A stretch of DNA of 64,000 bases from G965197555 sp965197555 (GCA_965197555.1 OZ240213.1:1612001-1676000); one strand, 5' to 3'; numbered from the stretch's first letter, positions 8,216 to 16,058 are shown. Made by a program: numbers and translations. Notes: generated by a model from the sequence alone, not told the origin.

Positions 8216-9055
8216 ATGAACACGGTCAAAACGTTTTTCCTCCTGATGGTCCTGAGTGGACTGCTCCTTTTGGTCGGTGCGGCGCTGGGCGGGATTGACG
8301 GCATAATAATCGCGCTGATATTCGCTGTGATTGTGAACTTCGGCGCCTACTGGTTCAGCGATCGCATCGCCTTGAGTATGGCCCATGCCCACCCCATTAC
8401 GGATCAGGAAGACCCGGAGTTGTTTCGCATCGTGGCCGAGCAAGCTGCCCAGGCCAGGCTTCCGATGCCCAAAGTCTATGAGATTGATTCCCCATCTCCC
8501 AATGCTTTCGCCACCGGCCGGAGCCCGAAGCACGCTACTGTGGCGGTGACCACGGGGATACGGAGCATACTTGACCGGGAGGAACTCGGTGCTGTTCTGG
8601 CCCACGAGATGGCCCACGTGGGGAACAGGGATACGTTGATCATGGCGACGGTAGCCACCATCGCGGGCGCTATCTCAATGCTGGCATTCATGGCCCAGTT
8701 CGCCGCGATATTCGGTGGAGGACGCGATCGCGGTGGAGGGATCATTGGACTGTTGATTGTCGCCATTGTTATGCCCATCGCTGCTACCGTCATTCGAATG
8801 GCTATTTCGCGGGCCCGTGAGTTCCAGGCTGACGCCACAGGAGCCCGGACCTCCGGCAACCCCCTGGCCCTCGCCAGCGCATTGGAGAAGCTGGAGATGG
8901 GTTCCAGGGCACGGCCCCTGGAGGTGGCCGAAGGCGCATCCCATCTATTCATTGTCAATCCGCTCAAGGGCAGCTCGATAAGCGGCCTGTTCTCCACCCA
9001 TCCGCCCATTGCTGAGCGGGTCCGCCGCTTGCGGGATATCCGGCCCAACTTCTAA
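8216..9055 (+). CDS. htpX: zinc metalloprotease HtpX-like (M48)
   Basis: 279 residues. Two N-terminal transmembrane helices (about residues 5-45) are followed by the cytoplasmic protease domain with the zinc motif HEMAH in VLAHEMAHVGNRD. A second pair of membrane segments follows (about 145-195), and the third zinc-ligand region is SRAREFQADATGA. FATGRSPKHATVAVT is a family signature. HtpX degrades damaged membrane proteins together with FtsH. It stands alone, with its own promoter and a terminator behind it. Confidence 0.93.
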   Translation: MNTVKTFFLLMVLSGLLLLVGAALGGIDGIIIALIFAVIVNFGAYWFSDRIALSMAHAHPITDQEDPELFRIVAEQAAQARLPMPKVYEIDSPSPNAFATGRSPKHATVAVTTGIRSILDREELGAVLAHEMAHVGNRDTLIMATVATIAGAISMLAFMAQFAAIFGGGRDRGGGIIGLLIVAIVMPIAATVIRMAISRAREFQADATGARTSGNPLALASALEKLEMGSRARPLEVAEGASHLFIVNPLKGSSISGLFSTHPPIAERVRRLRDIRPNF

Positions 9056-9102
9056 CTCCTCAGAAAAGGGGGCCTCCACCCCACACAAGAGGGAACTCTA
9101 AA

Positions 9103-9131
9103 GGCCCGGTGCTTAGACTGCCGGGCCCTTG
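9103..9131 (+). terminator. intrinsic terminator of htpX
   Basis: GGCCCGG at 9103-9109 pairs with CCGGGCC at 9121-9127 around an 11-nt loop, and is followed by CTTGGTTTG. It lies about 50 nt after the htpX stop. The remaining sequence up to 9406 shows no gene. Confidence 0.65.
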
Positions 9132-9406
9132 GTTTGTGCCGGGTTTCTTCAGCCTTGATTGAGATGCCCGGCTGCGCTCCAGCATGCCTTGGCTTGGTGA
9201 AACGTCACTTTGAGGTGGAAATATCGATCCCGCACAATAGGTGCGACGCTCGGATGGACCGGCATGGTCCAAGGAGACCCTGTGCTAGAATCGCCGTGGT
9301 AGCGGTGTGCATCCAATAGATGGCACGCATTTGATTTGGGCTTTTGGCCGACCCCATTTCCACCCTCTGCGTCTTAGCTCCAGCCTAGATTCTCAAGACA
9401 GTTGAC

Positions 9407-10693
9407 ATGTTATTAATCGTTAAGTCCTTAGGGACGATTGTCCTCGGATTAGCCGTATTCTTCGGCTTTATGCTGTTGTTGTTGCTCAACAACTTTTCGA
9501 ACAAGCTGTTGGACTCCAACTTCTATACCCTGACGATCTCTGGGAATGATACTTATAACCGGATTTACAACCAGGTGTTGGTTGACAAGGAACTGGAAAT
9601 AACTCGAGACCTTTTGGGGAACGTGGAGGTAGTAAGTGACGAGGATGTTGTGGAGTTGTTGAAGCAGGTCCTGCCGCCCAGCTACCTCCAGTCCCAGGTG
9701 GAGCGCAACATTGAGCGGACCGTGGACTACTTGAATGAAGACCTGGATACTCTTGAGCTCTACGTGGAGATGGGCCCACCTTTAGATAACATTCAATCCG
9801 TGTTATTCGGGTACATCGACCAACGTATCGACGAAATCGAGGAAGAAGCCCCCGGCAACCCTGAGTGCTCGCCGAGGGTGGTGACCCATCTGGCCCGTGA
9901 GTACCAAGCAAGATGGGCACAGTTGGCCGACGGCCACCTGCCGGGGACCGTTCCGTCCTTAAAGGCTATAGACCGGCGGTGCCGGACCCTGATGTTTGAG
10001 GCTACTTTTGACCGGACCATCGCAGACACAGCCATTGACCAGCGGGCCCGGCAACGCTTGATGGAAAGCCGCTCCGAGTTACGCCAAGAGTTCATTGAAG
10101 GCGATGCTCACGGGGTCTTGAAAGCGTCAGCCAGACCATTGGCCACTCCTATTATGGACGACGCCATTGAGCAGGTACGAAAGGGATTGGGGGAGGGAGA
10201 CCGGATCGACTTGATCGATCAACTAGTTGATTGGAACGATCAGATCACCGAAGAGGAGTTACGGTACGACCTTGACCGTACCCGGAGATTCTTGAATGGA
10301 AGCCAGAATTTCGGCAAGCCGGCGGCACTGGCGATGCTGATTGCGGGGCTTGTTCTCATGGGGTTACTGCATTATCCGAGCTTAACCGGCGCAATGCGTT
10401 GGCCGGGCCTCACCCTGCTTTTGACCGGAGCGGCCTTCCTGGGAGTAAGCAAGTTCCTGGAATCGAGGGTGCCCGAATGGGTGGACCGGCTGGTGGTACG
10501 GGGCGCCGAAGAGGCGCCGGGAGTACCTGCGTCAGTCACCGATCTAGCCGGGGACCTCTTGATATCCTTTGCCCGGCAGCTTACCGACGGGTTCGCCGGC
10601 CCTTCCATTACTGTTTTGGTTATCGGTGGGCTCCTGTTCGGAGGTTCCTTCTTCGTCTTTGTACTGCGGCCGCTGCTACCTAGGATTCGCTGA
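9407..10693 (+). CDS. membrane protein of unknown function
   Basis: 428 residues that I do not recognise. One long N-terminal transmembrane helix (about residues 5-28) precedes a large, acidic, mostly helical region (about 30-300) that should lie outside the membrane; it contains two cysteines near residues 158 and 190. Three more hydrophobic segments follow at about 308-325, 335-350 and 395-422. The layout (one helix, large domain, C-terminal helix cluster) suggests an anchored envelope protein. The ATG at 9407 lacks a ribosome-binding site. It is monocistronic, with htpX upstream and an 11-bp hairpin downstream. Confidence 0.75.
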   Translation: MLLIVKSLGTIVLGLAVFFGFMLLLLLNNFSNKLLDSNFYTLTISGNDTYNRIYNQVLVDKELEITRDLLGNVEVVSDEDVVELLKQVLPPSYLQSQVERNIERTVDYLNEDLDTLELYVEMGPPLDNIQSVLFGYIDQRIDEIEEEAPGNPECSPRVVTHLAREYQARWAQLADGHLPGTVPSLKAIDRRCRTLMFEATFDRTIADTAIDQRARQRLMESRSELRQEFIEGDAHGVLKASARPLATPIMDDAIEQVRKGLGEGDRIDLIDQLVDWNDQITEEELRYDLDRTRRFLNGSQNFGKPAALAMLIAGLVLMGLLHYPSLTGAMRWPGLTLLLTGAAFLGVSKFLESRVPEWVDRLVVRGAEEAPGVPASVTDLAGDLLISFARQLTDGFAGPSITVLVIGGLLFGGSFFVFVLRPLLPRIR

Positions 10694-10703
10694 CCATAAC
10701 CCT

Positions 10704-10738
10704 CGTTTATCCTCTCCCCAAAGGGCCGAGGATAAACG
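10704..10738. terminator. 11-bp perfect hairpin after the membrane protein gene
   Basis: CGTTTATCCTC (10704-10714) pairs perfectly with GAGGATAAACG (10728-10738) across a 13-nt loop. There is no T tract on either strand. It sits between two convergent units and ends 7 nt before the start of the tandem duplication, so it may be a transcription stop or a trace of the rearrangement. Confidence 0.5.
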
Positions 10739-10744
10739 GGCAAT

Positions 10745-11440
10745 CGCCTGAATGTGGAAGAGTTAGAGTGCCGGCCATCAGAACAGCGCTATAGGGTTCA
10801 CCGGGGAGCCAGTGACGTTCCGCAGCCGCAACGGCGCGAGGGTCAGCATAAATTCGTAGCGGTTTCGCTCCCGGCATGCCTCCGCCAGATGTTCCAGGTT
10901 GGCGTTGTCGATAAGCCACAACCCCATAGTGACCAGGCACATGGTGTGGAGGGGAGAGCCTATGGTGGCGTAGTGCCCGGGACGGAAGTCGTTGGACGTG
11001 TCAGTGCCCAGCATAGCAACGCCCCGCTCCTTGAACCAAGGAGTGCAAGCGACCTGGCAGGCGGTCATGGGTTCGGCGTTGGAAACTGGTCCTGTGTCCA
11101 GCACCTTCGCCTGAATGTGGAAGAGTTAGAGTGCCGGCCATCAGAACAGCGCTATAGGGTTCACCGGGGAGCCAGTGACGTTCCGCAGCCGCAACGGCGC
11201 GAGGGGACGTAGCGGTTTCGCTCCCGGCATGCCTCCGCCAGATGTTCCAGGTTGGCGTTGTCGATCATAGTGACCAGGCACATGGTGTGGAGGGGAGAGC
11301 CCGTAGTGCCCGGGACGGAAGTCGTTGGACGTGTCAGTGCCCAGCATAGCAACGCCCCGCTCCTTGAACCAAGGAGTGCAAGCGACCTGGCAGGCGGTCA
11401 TGGGTTCGGCGTTGGAAACTGGTCCTGTGTCCAGCACCTT
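10745..11440. repeat. tandem direct duplication, units of 363 and 333 bp
   Basis: Unit 1 (10745-11107) and unit 2 (11108-11440) are nearly identical and directly adjacent. Unit 2 lacks three short blocks that unit 1 has: 8, 12 and 10 nt, 30 nt in total, in the direction of the gene. Both contain the 3' end of the cyclase gene with the same stop codon, 363 nt apart. It may be a true duplication or a product of joining two strain variants during assembly. Confidence 0.9.
10778..11104 (-). pseudogene. duplicated 3' fragment of the cyclase gene
   Basis: Unit 1 of the tandem duplication encodes, on the minus strand, the last 108 codons of the cyclase family protein in unbroken form (from LDTGPVSNAEPMTACQVACTP to SPVNPIALF). 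It has no promoter or start of its own. It follows the stop of the full gene, so it is probably not translated. It looks like the intact version of the C-terminus, whereas the copy joined to the N-terminal part is scrambled internally. Confidence 0.75.
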
Positions 11441-12058
11441 CCGGTAATTTCCGGTCCTTACCAACAGGACGTCGCCTTCTCCTACTCTTACCCCTGATTG
11501 CTGCTCCGCTTCCTCCAGGTCTTGCGGCATCACCGGTTCGGAAGGGTCTACCCAGGACACCCCCCTCAGGAGGGGGATGTCTAAAAGCACTCCGCGAGTT
11601 ACGATGCCTTGCCATGCTGCGTCTATGGAGTGGCTCTGCGCTCCCTCTCTGGACGTCACTAGGCTGGCGGGCCTGCCGTTATACATCTTGCTCTGCCATG
11701 AGTAGTGGGAGAGAGCGTCGATGTGGGTGATGGTCTGGCCGTGGAACACCATGCCTATGAATTCCGCAGCGCCACGCCGGGTGAGTTGCCGCTCCGGAGG
11801 GTCCGTGTCCCTGCCCTCGCCGCTATCCACCATGTAGCGCTGCACTTGGTGAGTTACGTCGGGAGTCATGTCCGTGACTATGGGCCGGGCGCAACTTACC
11901 GTCACACCCTCTTTCACCAAACCGGCTGCCTGGATCCGCTTTTGGGGAGTTATGAGGTTCAGACAACCCAGTTGGTCGTCGGCGCCCCAACGGCTCCAGT
12001 TGCTCAGCGAAGTCATCCATTCCAAGACTTGGGCTTCCGCCGGAATCTCCCTACTCAT
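11141..12058 (-). CDS. cyclase family protein (kynurenine-formamidase-like), altered C-terminus
   Basis: 305 residues of the metal-dependent cyclase/arylformamidase family (PF04199). The metal motif is HGQTITHIDALSH (HxGTHxDxxxH type), and DVLLVRTG and CTPWFKERGVAMLGTD are also family-like. Members hydrolyse amides or lactones such as N-formylkynurenine; the substrate here is unknown. The start at 12058 has GGAGGG 8 nt upstream; a longer frame to 12238 would overlap fmt. Oddly, three small deletions (8, 12, 10 nt) shift the reading frame after GHY and restore it about 30 codons later, replacing conserved sequence with a Pro/Gly-rich stretch. The intact version lies in the downstream duplicate. 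Confidence 0.8.
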   Translation of the reverse strand: MSREIPAEAQVLEWMTSLSNWSRWGADDQLGCLNLITPQKRIQAAGLVKEGVTVSCARPIVTDMTPDVTHQVQRYMVDSGEGRDTDPPERQLTRRGAAEFIGMVFHGQTITHIDALSHYSWQSKMYNGRPASLVTSREGAQSHSIDAAWQGIVTRGVLLDIPLLRGVSWVDPSEPVMPQDLEEAEQQSGVRVGEGDVLLVRTGNYRKVLDTGPVSNAEPMTACQVACTPWFKERGVAMLGTDTSNDFRPGHYGLSPPHHVPGHYDRQRQPGTSGGGMPGAKPLRPLAPLRLRNVTGSPVNPIALF

Positions 12059-12134
12059 CGCGATTCCCTCCTGGTTGTCGACTCTAATCCTGGGCGTCGT
12101 CCTCGTGGCCCGATAATATGGCGCCCTACGTTTC

Positions 12135-13076
12135 TCACATCTGGGTTCCAACAAACTGGGGGTAGCCTCTAAGGAATTCCCCGGCTGGTTGAACGCGCCT
12201 CCCTTCAAGCTGAACCAAATTGATTCCCAGGATACCACCCCCGGTCCCTACACCGAGTACCATGCCGCCCGAAGCAAGGGATGTTGCCACCCCTGGAGCG
12301 GTCCCCGGGGCCGATGAAGCAGGCAAAGTTGTCACGTCGATGAGTTTAAGGAGCTTGCCGTCCCAATAGGTGAACAGACCAGGCCAAGGAGTGTAGGCTC
12401 GCCGCTGTCGCTCCAAGACGACCGCCGGTAGATTCCAATCTACCTTTCCATGGTCCCTTTCCAGTTTTCGCGTGACCGTTGCTGCCTCGTGGTCCTGTGG
12501 GTTGGCCGGCAATTGGCCGCTAAGCCACCGCTCTAGGTCTCGCAACAGCAGCTCTGCGCCGAGCGCAAACAGGGCGCCGGTTAGCTGGTCGGCTGTTTCC
12601 CCCCCGGAGAGATGCAATTCCTTCTGAGAGATGATGGGGCCGGTATCCATGCCCTCGTCCAGCAGCATCAGGGTCACCCCGGTGGTTTCCACCCCATCGA
12701 GTATTGCGGTGGCCACTGGGGAGGCCCCCCGGTATCGAGGCAGCAGGGAGGGATGCAGGTTGACGCAACCACCAGCCGCTACATCCAGCACCGGTTGGGG
12801 CAGGAGCTTGCCGTAGGCTGCTACAACGATAGCGTCGGGCCGAAGACCGGCCAGATCTCGCTGGACCTTTTCCGATCGAAAGCTAGCTGGTTGGAGAACC
12901 GGTAAGCCCCGGCCGGTGGCAAATTCTTTGACCGGAGAACAAGCAGGAGAAAGTCCGCGGCCTCGGGGGCGGTCGGGTGGAGTGTATACCCCCACAACCT
13001 CAATGCCCCAGGCATTAAGCAACGCCTCCAGCACCGGGGTAACGAAAATCGGTGTTCCCATGAAGACTAGGCGCAT
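12135..13076 (-). CDS. fmt: methionyl-tRNA formyltransferase
   Basis: 313 residues. Fmt formylates the initiator Met-tRNA with 10-formyl-tetrahydrofolate. The catalytic residues fall at the same numbers as in the E. coli enzyme: Asn106, His108 (in NLHPSLLPRYRGASP) and Asp144 (in LDEGMDTGPI). The N-terminus MRLVFMGTPIF and the C-terminal tRNA-binding domain (AYTPWPGLFTYWDGKLLKL) are also present. It is followed 76 nt later by the cyclase gene on the same strand. def is not adjacent. Confidence 0.95.
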   Translation of the reverse strand: MRLVFMGTPIFVTPVLEALLNAWGIEVVGVYTPPDRPRGRGLSPACSPVKEFATGRGLPVLQPASFRSEKVQRDLAGLRPDAIVVAAYGKLLPQPVLDVAAGGCVNLHPSLLPRYRGASPVATAILDGVETTGVTLMLLDEGMDTGPIISQKELHLSGGETADQLTGALFALGAELLLRDLERWLSGQLPANPQDHEAATVTRKLERDHGKVDWNLPAVVLERQRRAYTPWPGLFTYWDGKLLKLIDVTTLPASSAPGTAPGVATSLASGGMVLGVGTGGGILGINLVQLEGRRVQPAGEFLRGYPQFVGTQM

Positions 13077-13212
13077 CTAATCTCCAGAAAGGCCAGGAAA
13101 CGTGGGAATTCAAAGCTGGGCATCAGGGGAGGGGCGCTAAAGCATAGAGTGGCCTTGGTATCGGGTCAGGGCCTTTAAGTCCTCCACCTAACGCGAATCT
13201 CCCCGTTCGCCA

Positions 13213-13313
13213 CCTGTTCGAGCCAGGGGCAAGCTTTGAGCCTGTCGAAGGGCCATCCCTCCATGGTTCGACAAGCCTGTCCTGAGCCTGCCGCAGGGCT
13301 CACGACGAAAGGG
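13213..13313. repeat. intergenic palindromic repeat (TTCGACAAGC type)
   Basis: The segment is built from alternating copies of GAGCCTGTCGAAGGG and TTCGACAAGCCTGTCCTGAG, which are partly complementary and can fold into nested hairpins. This kind of repeat is common between genes in Dehalococcoidia-like genomes (recalled knowledge). Fragments of the same core occur near 7060-7080 and 45080. Confidence 0.55.
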
Positions 13314-13358
13314 CTTGCTCACTGTAGTGGGACCACTAAAAGACCCTGGCCTTGGCCT

Positions 13359-13556
13359 GTAACTGTTCAGCCTCAATGATTCGTTCCGGCCGCCGTGCCG
13401 TTATTCCGGCCCTTTATCAAGTACGGGCAAGCTGTGAGCCGGAATCTAAAAGCGCTTCCAAACAGCAACGTTCCTTATCCTCGGTTATTCTGGATTCCCA
13501 CTTTCGTAGGAATGACAGGCTTGGGGCGGGAATGGCCCTCAACTCTGAACACTTAC
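13359..13556. repeat. MITE-like element, copy 1 (198 bp)
   Basis: It is bounded by imperfect terminal inverted repeats, GTAACTGTTCAG at 13359-13370 and CTGAACACTTAC at 13545-13556 (11 of 12 positions match). Inside are the GTTCCGGC/GCCGGAAT pair and a GATTCC-TTTCG-GGAATGAC hairpin. A second copy in the same orientation lies at 21189-21388. It is too short to encode a protein. Confidence 0.7.
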
Positions 13557-13572
13557 CTTGGCAAAGGTTGAC

Positions 13573-13602
13573 TTGACACCCCATCCAGCCAATTGCTAGA
13601 AT
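13573..13602 (+). promoter_or_regulatory. promoter of the unassigned 13.6-13.95 kb transcript
   Basis: TTGACA at 13573-13578, an 18-nt spacer, TAGAAT at 13597-13602. It is near consensus and predicts a transcript start near 13609. Confidence 0.7.
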
Positions 13603-13645
13603 AAATCAACCGCTTGGCGGAATTTGAAAAAGGAGGTGATGGCGA

Positions 13646-13717
13646 ATGGATGATAGTTTAACACGCAGGGGCGATGGTAGGCATCTGTCTGGACACGACG
13701 AGGTGATCGTCTCCTAG
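13646..13717 (+). CDS. 24-codon ORF with a consensus ribosome-binding site
   Basis: AGGAGGTGAT (AGGAGG at 13631-13636) lies 9 nt before the ATG at 13646; the frame encodes MDDSLTRRGDGRHLSGHDEV plus IVS and stops at 13717. It is the best ribosome-binding site in this part of the window. Codons 8-13 form the 5' strand of the 18-bp helix, so a translating ribosome would open that helix. It may be a leader peptide or a small protein; no family is recognised. Confidence 0.4.
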   Translation: MDDSLTRRGDGRHLSGHDEVIVS

Positions 13718-13919
13718 AGAAATCTAGTAACATACGAGAACCCCATAGTCGGGCCCAGGCCAATGTCTACCATCGCCCCTAGCCCCCCCGGATAAGAAAT
13801 AGGGGTGTACAGCCGACAGCGTGGCTGGGCCCGAACCCATTTAGGAAGTAGCCCTAAGTAGTAGTAGTATCTCTAATCAAATTACCAGTGAGTTTTTTTC
13901 TAACCTTATCTCGCCCAAT

Positions 13920-13946
13920 CCCCGGTTCCGCCGGGGGTTTTCTTTT
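13920..13946 (+). terminator. intrinsic terminator of the structured transcript
   Basis: CCCCGG (13920-13925), loop TTCCG, CCGGGG (13931-13936), followed by GTTTTCTTTT. It is a classical rho-independent terminator that isolates this unit from the rpsP operon. Confidence 0.85.
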
Positions 13947-13978
13947 GCAACACGTTCCTCAGTTGCCCTTTGCTATGA

Positions 13979-14007
13979 TTGACATTGAAAAGCCCTCGGC
14001 TTAAAAT
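13979..14007 (+). promoter_or_regulatory. promoter of rpsP-KH-rimM
   Basis: TTGACA at 13979-13984, a 17-nt spacer, TAAAAT at 14002-14007. It predicts a leader of about 37 nt with GGAG 6 nt before the rpsP ATG. Confidence 0.75.
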
Positions 14008-14050
14008 CCCAATTAAGCTGGCGGCTACAAATGATTGAATCGGAGACTGG

Positions 14051-14308
14051 ATGTTACGAATTCGGCTTAGAAGAGTAGGTAAGAAAGGGAATCCGTCGTA
14101 TAGAATAGTAGTAGCGGAGGCTACCGCTCCCCGCGACGGAGCCTACCTAGAATGGATTGGAAACTACGACCCAATGACCGACCCACCTGCGGTGACCCTC
14201 AAACGAGATAGAGCTGCCGAGTGGCTTAGCCGCGGAGCACAACCTTCCGACGCTGTACGGGATATTCTGCGTCGCGACGGAGTCCTGGGAGAGGCCGAGC
14301 CCGCATGA
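14051..14308 (+). CDS. rpsP: 30S ribosomal protein bS16
   Basis: 85 residues, the normal length. The N-terminus MLRIRLRRVGKKGNPSYRIVVAEATAPRDG and the segment IGNYDP are typical of bS16, which binds 16S rRNA early in 30S assembly. It is the first gene of the rpsP-KH-rimM operon and overlaps the next gene by 4 nt (ATGA). Confidence 0.97.
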   Translation: MLRIRLRRVGKKGNPSYRIVVAEATAPRDGAYLEWIGNYDPMTDPPAVTLKRDRAAEWLSRGAQPSDAVRDILRRDGVLGEAEPA

Positions 14309-14532
14309 AGGAATTGATCGAGTATATTTCTCGGTCCCTGGCCAGTGATCCTGACGCCGTGCAGGTCACGGAGACCATGGAGGACGGACGGCTTATTCTC
14401 CGCCTTGAGGTGGCTCCAGAGGACAAAGGCAAGGTGATTGGGCGGCAAGGGCGGGTAGCCCAGGCCATGCGGGTTCTATTAAGGGTTGCGGCGGTAAAGG
14501 ACGGCTCCCATGCTGTCTTGGAGATCGTATAG
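14305..14532 (+). CDS. khpA: KH domain RNA-binding protein (KhpA/YlqC type)
   Basis: 75 residues forming one KH domain; the motif GKVIGRQGRVAQAMRVLL is the GxxG RNA-binding loop with its flanking helices. KhpA proteins bind diverse RNAs and are classically encoded between rpsP and rimM, as here. The start overlaps the rpsP stop (ATGA), implying translational coupling. Confidence 0.93.
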   Translation: MKELIEYISRSLASDPDAVQVTETMEDGRLILRLEVAPEDKGKVIGRQGRVAQAMRVLLRVAAVKDGSHAVLEIV

Positions 14533-14577
14533 TCCTCTGGAAAAACGCGATTCCCCAACTTTCAGACAAAGCTTCAA

Positions 14578-15093
14578 GTGACCAACCCGAGAATTGACCC
14601 CCCTGAATTCATCACCGTGGGACGGGTGTTGAGTGCCCACGGGCACTCTGGGCAGGTGAGAGTGATGGTCCTCAGCGATGTCGGCCACCGCTTCCATGTG
14701 GGGCAGACACTTTACCTCCGGGGGACTCCATACCCTATAACCTCGTCCGCGCCCTCTCCACCTGCTCAGGTTATCCTCCGACTAGACGGTATAAACACCT
14801 TCTCGGCCGCCCAGGCCCTGATGGGGGAGCAGATTACTGTGCCGGAGAATGCGGCCCCGCCACTCCCTGAAGGGGAGTATTACCACTTTCAGCTTCTGGG
14901 CATTAATGTGTTCACAGAAGACGGCGAGTACCTGGGGCAAATCTCCGAAATCCTGGAGACTGGAAGTAACGACGTTTACGTGGTGTCGGGTACCAGCCCG
15001 GACCTGCTGGTGCCGGCCCTTGCCGATGTGATCATAACAACGGACGTCAACGCTGGCTCCATGGTGGTAAGCTTGCCCGACGGGCTGCGTTAA
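14578..15093 (+). CDS. rimM: ribosome maturation factor RimM
   Basis: 171 residues from a GTG start. The N-terminal RimM barrel begins FITVGRVLSAHGHSGQVRV. The C-terminal PRC barrel contains YYHFQLLGINVFTEDGEYLGQISEILETGSNDVY and ends LPDGL. RimM assists assembly of the 30S head by binding uS19. trmD and rplS, which often follow rimM, are not next in this window. Confidence 0.95.
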   Translation: MTNPRIDPPEFITVGRVLSAHGHSGQVRVMVLSDVGHRFHVGQTLYLRGTPYPITSSAPSPPAQVILRLDGINTFSAAQALMGEQITVPENAAPPLPEGEYYHFQLLGINVFTEDGEYLGQISEILETGSNDVYVVSGTSPDLLVPALADVIITTDVNAGSMVVSLPDGLR

Positions 15094-15100
15094 GACCATT

Positions 15101-15130
15101 TTGACCAGCCATTTTTGCCGATGTTAGAAT
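15101..15130 (+). promoter_or_regulatory. promoter of yebC-ruvC-ruvA
   Basis: TTGACC at 15101-15106, an 18-nt spacer, TAGAAT at 15125-15130, just after the rimM stop. It predicts a leader of about 150 nt; GGAGG precedes the yebC ATG. Confidence 0.6.
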
Positions 15131-15290
15131 CGATTGCAGTATTCGCAACCTAGTGGCTGTCAACAGCTTCCAAGTCGAAAATATTCTCCCCATCCACCGA
15201 TGGGAGTCTGACTAGGGATGCGAAGCGGATGCAGGCACAGACCCCGGTCGAGGGTAGCGGTCCGATGGACTGGATAAGGAGGTGGCCTGA

Positions 15291-16058
15291 ATGTCCGGCC
15301 ATTCAAAATGGTCAACCATCAAACATCAAAAGGGGGCAACTGACGCCAAACGGGGAGCGTTGTTCACCAAGCTGACCCGCGACCTAACCTTGGCGGTACG
15401 AGATGGTGGCGGTTCAGATCCCGACACTAATTTTCGCCTCCGTTTAGCCATCGATAAAGCCAGGAACAGCAATATGCCCCAGGACATCGTAGCCAGGGCG
15501 GTCAAGCGGGGCTCCGGAGAGGGCGCGGAAGGCAAGGAGAACCTGGAAGAGGTGACCTACGAAGGATACAGCCCCGGTGGTGGCGCGATTTTTCTGCAAG
15601 CGGTCACTACCAATCGTAACCGCACCGCCGCCGATGTGCGCACCGCTTTTAGCCGGGGCGGTGGCAACCTTGGCGAGACCGGTTGCGTGGCCTGGAACTT
15701 TGAGACCAAGGGTCTAATCACTCTTGAGATAGATAATGAGACACTGGCGGAGGAGATGAGCCTGGCCGCCATCGACGCGGGGGCTGAGGATGTCAATCTC
15801 GAGGATGGCTTGCTGGAGGTCCACACTACCCCGGCCAACCTGATCGATGTCAAACAGTCCCTCGAGACCCAGGGAGCGGTCCCTCAGTCCGCGGAGGTCT
15901 CCATGGTGCCCAAAACCACCGTGCTGCTGGAGTCTAAAGAAGCAGAGCAGACCCTCAGACTGCTCGACAGCCTGGAAGAGCTGGCCGACATCCAGAAGGC
16001 GTATACCAATGCCGACTTTCCCCCGGAGGTCCTACAGGCCTACCAGGAGGCTTCTTGA
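15291..16058 (+). CDS. yebC: YebC/PmpR family transcriptional or translational regulator
   Basis: 255 residues with the unmistakable N-terminus MSGHSKWSTIKHQKGATDAKRG and a middle domain including LEEVTYEGYSPGGGAIFL and TAADVRTAFSRGGGNLGE. Some members repress ruvCAB-type or quorum genes; recent work also links the family to relief of ribosome stalling at proline-rich sequences. Its place upstream of ruvC and ruvA is the common arrangement. AAGGAGG lies 9 nt before the ATG. Confidence 0.96.
   Translation: MSGHSKWSTIKHQKGATDAKRGALFTKLTRDLTLAVRDGGGSDPDTNFRLRLAIDKARNSNMPQDIVARAVKRGSGEGAEGKENLEEVTYEGYSPGGGAIFLQAVTTNRNRTAADVRTAFSRGGGNLGETGCVAWNFETKGLITLEIDNETLAEEMSLAAIDAGAEDVNLEDGLLEVHTTPANLIDVKQSLETQGAVPQSAEVSMVPKTTVLLESKEAEQTLRLLDSLEELADIQKAYTNADFPPEVLQAYQEAS

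Larger units (their letters stand above)
13609..13946 (+). ncRNA. unassigned structured transcript (about 338 nt) with a short ORF
   Basis: It has its own promoter and intrinsic terminator and is followed by a separate rpsP promoter, so it is a free-standing unit. Its most striking feature is a long-range helix: 13667-13684 pairs with 13763-13780 over 18 consecutive bases (17 Watson-Crick, one G-U). A second 10-bp perfect pairing, 13749-13758 with 13825-13834, crosses the first (pseudoknot or alternative fold). CCCCTA 13776-13781 can instead pair with TAGGGG 13800-13805. A GNRA-loop hairpin (CTAGA-GAAA-TCTAG) lies at 13714-13727. I see no tmRNA, RNase P, 6S or SRP signatures. It could be a regulatory RNA or the mRNA of a tiny protein. 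Confidence 0.5.

Noticed and set aside
13609..13946. tmRNA, RNase P, 6S or SRP RNA identity for the structured transcript
   Set aside because: No tRNA-like ends or tag-like ORF ending, no RNase P conserved blocks, no paired transcript ends as in 6S, and no SRP core; length alone is not evidence.
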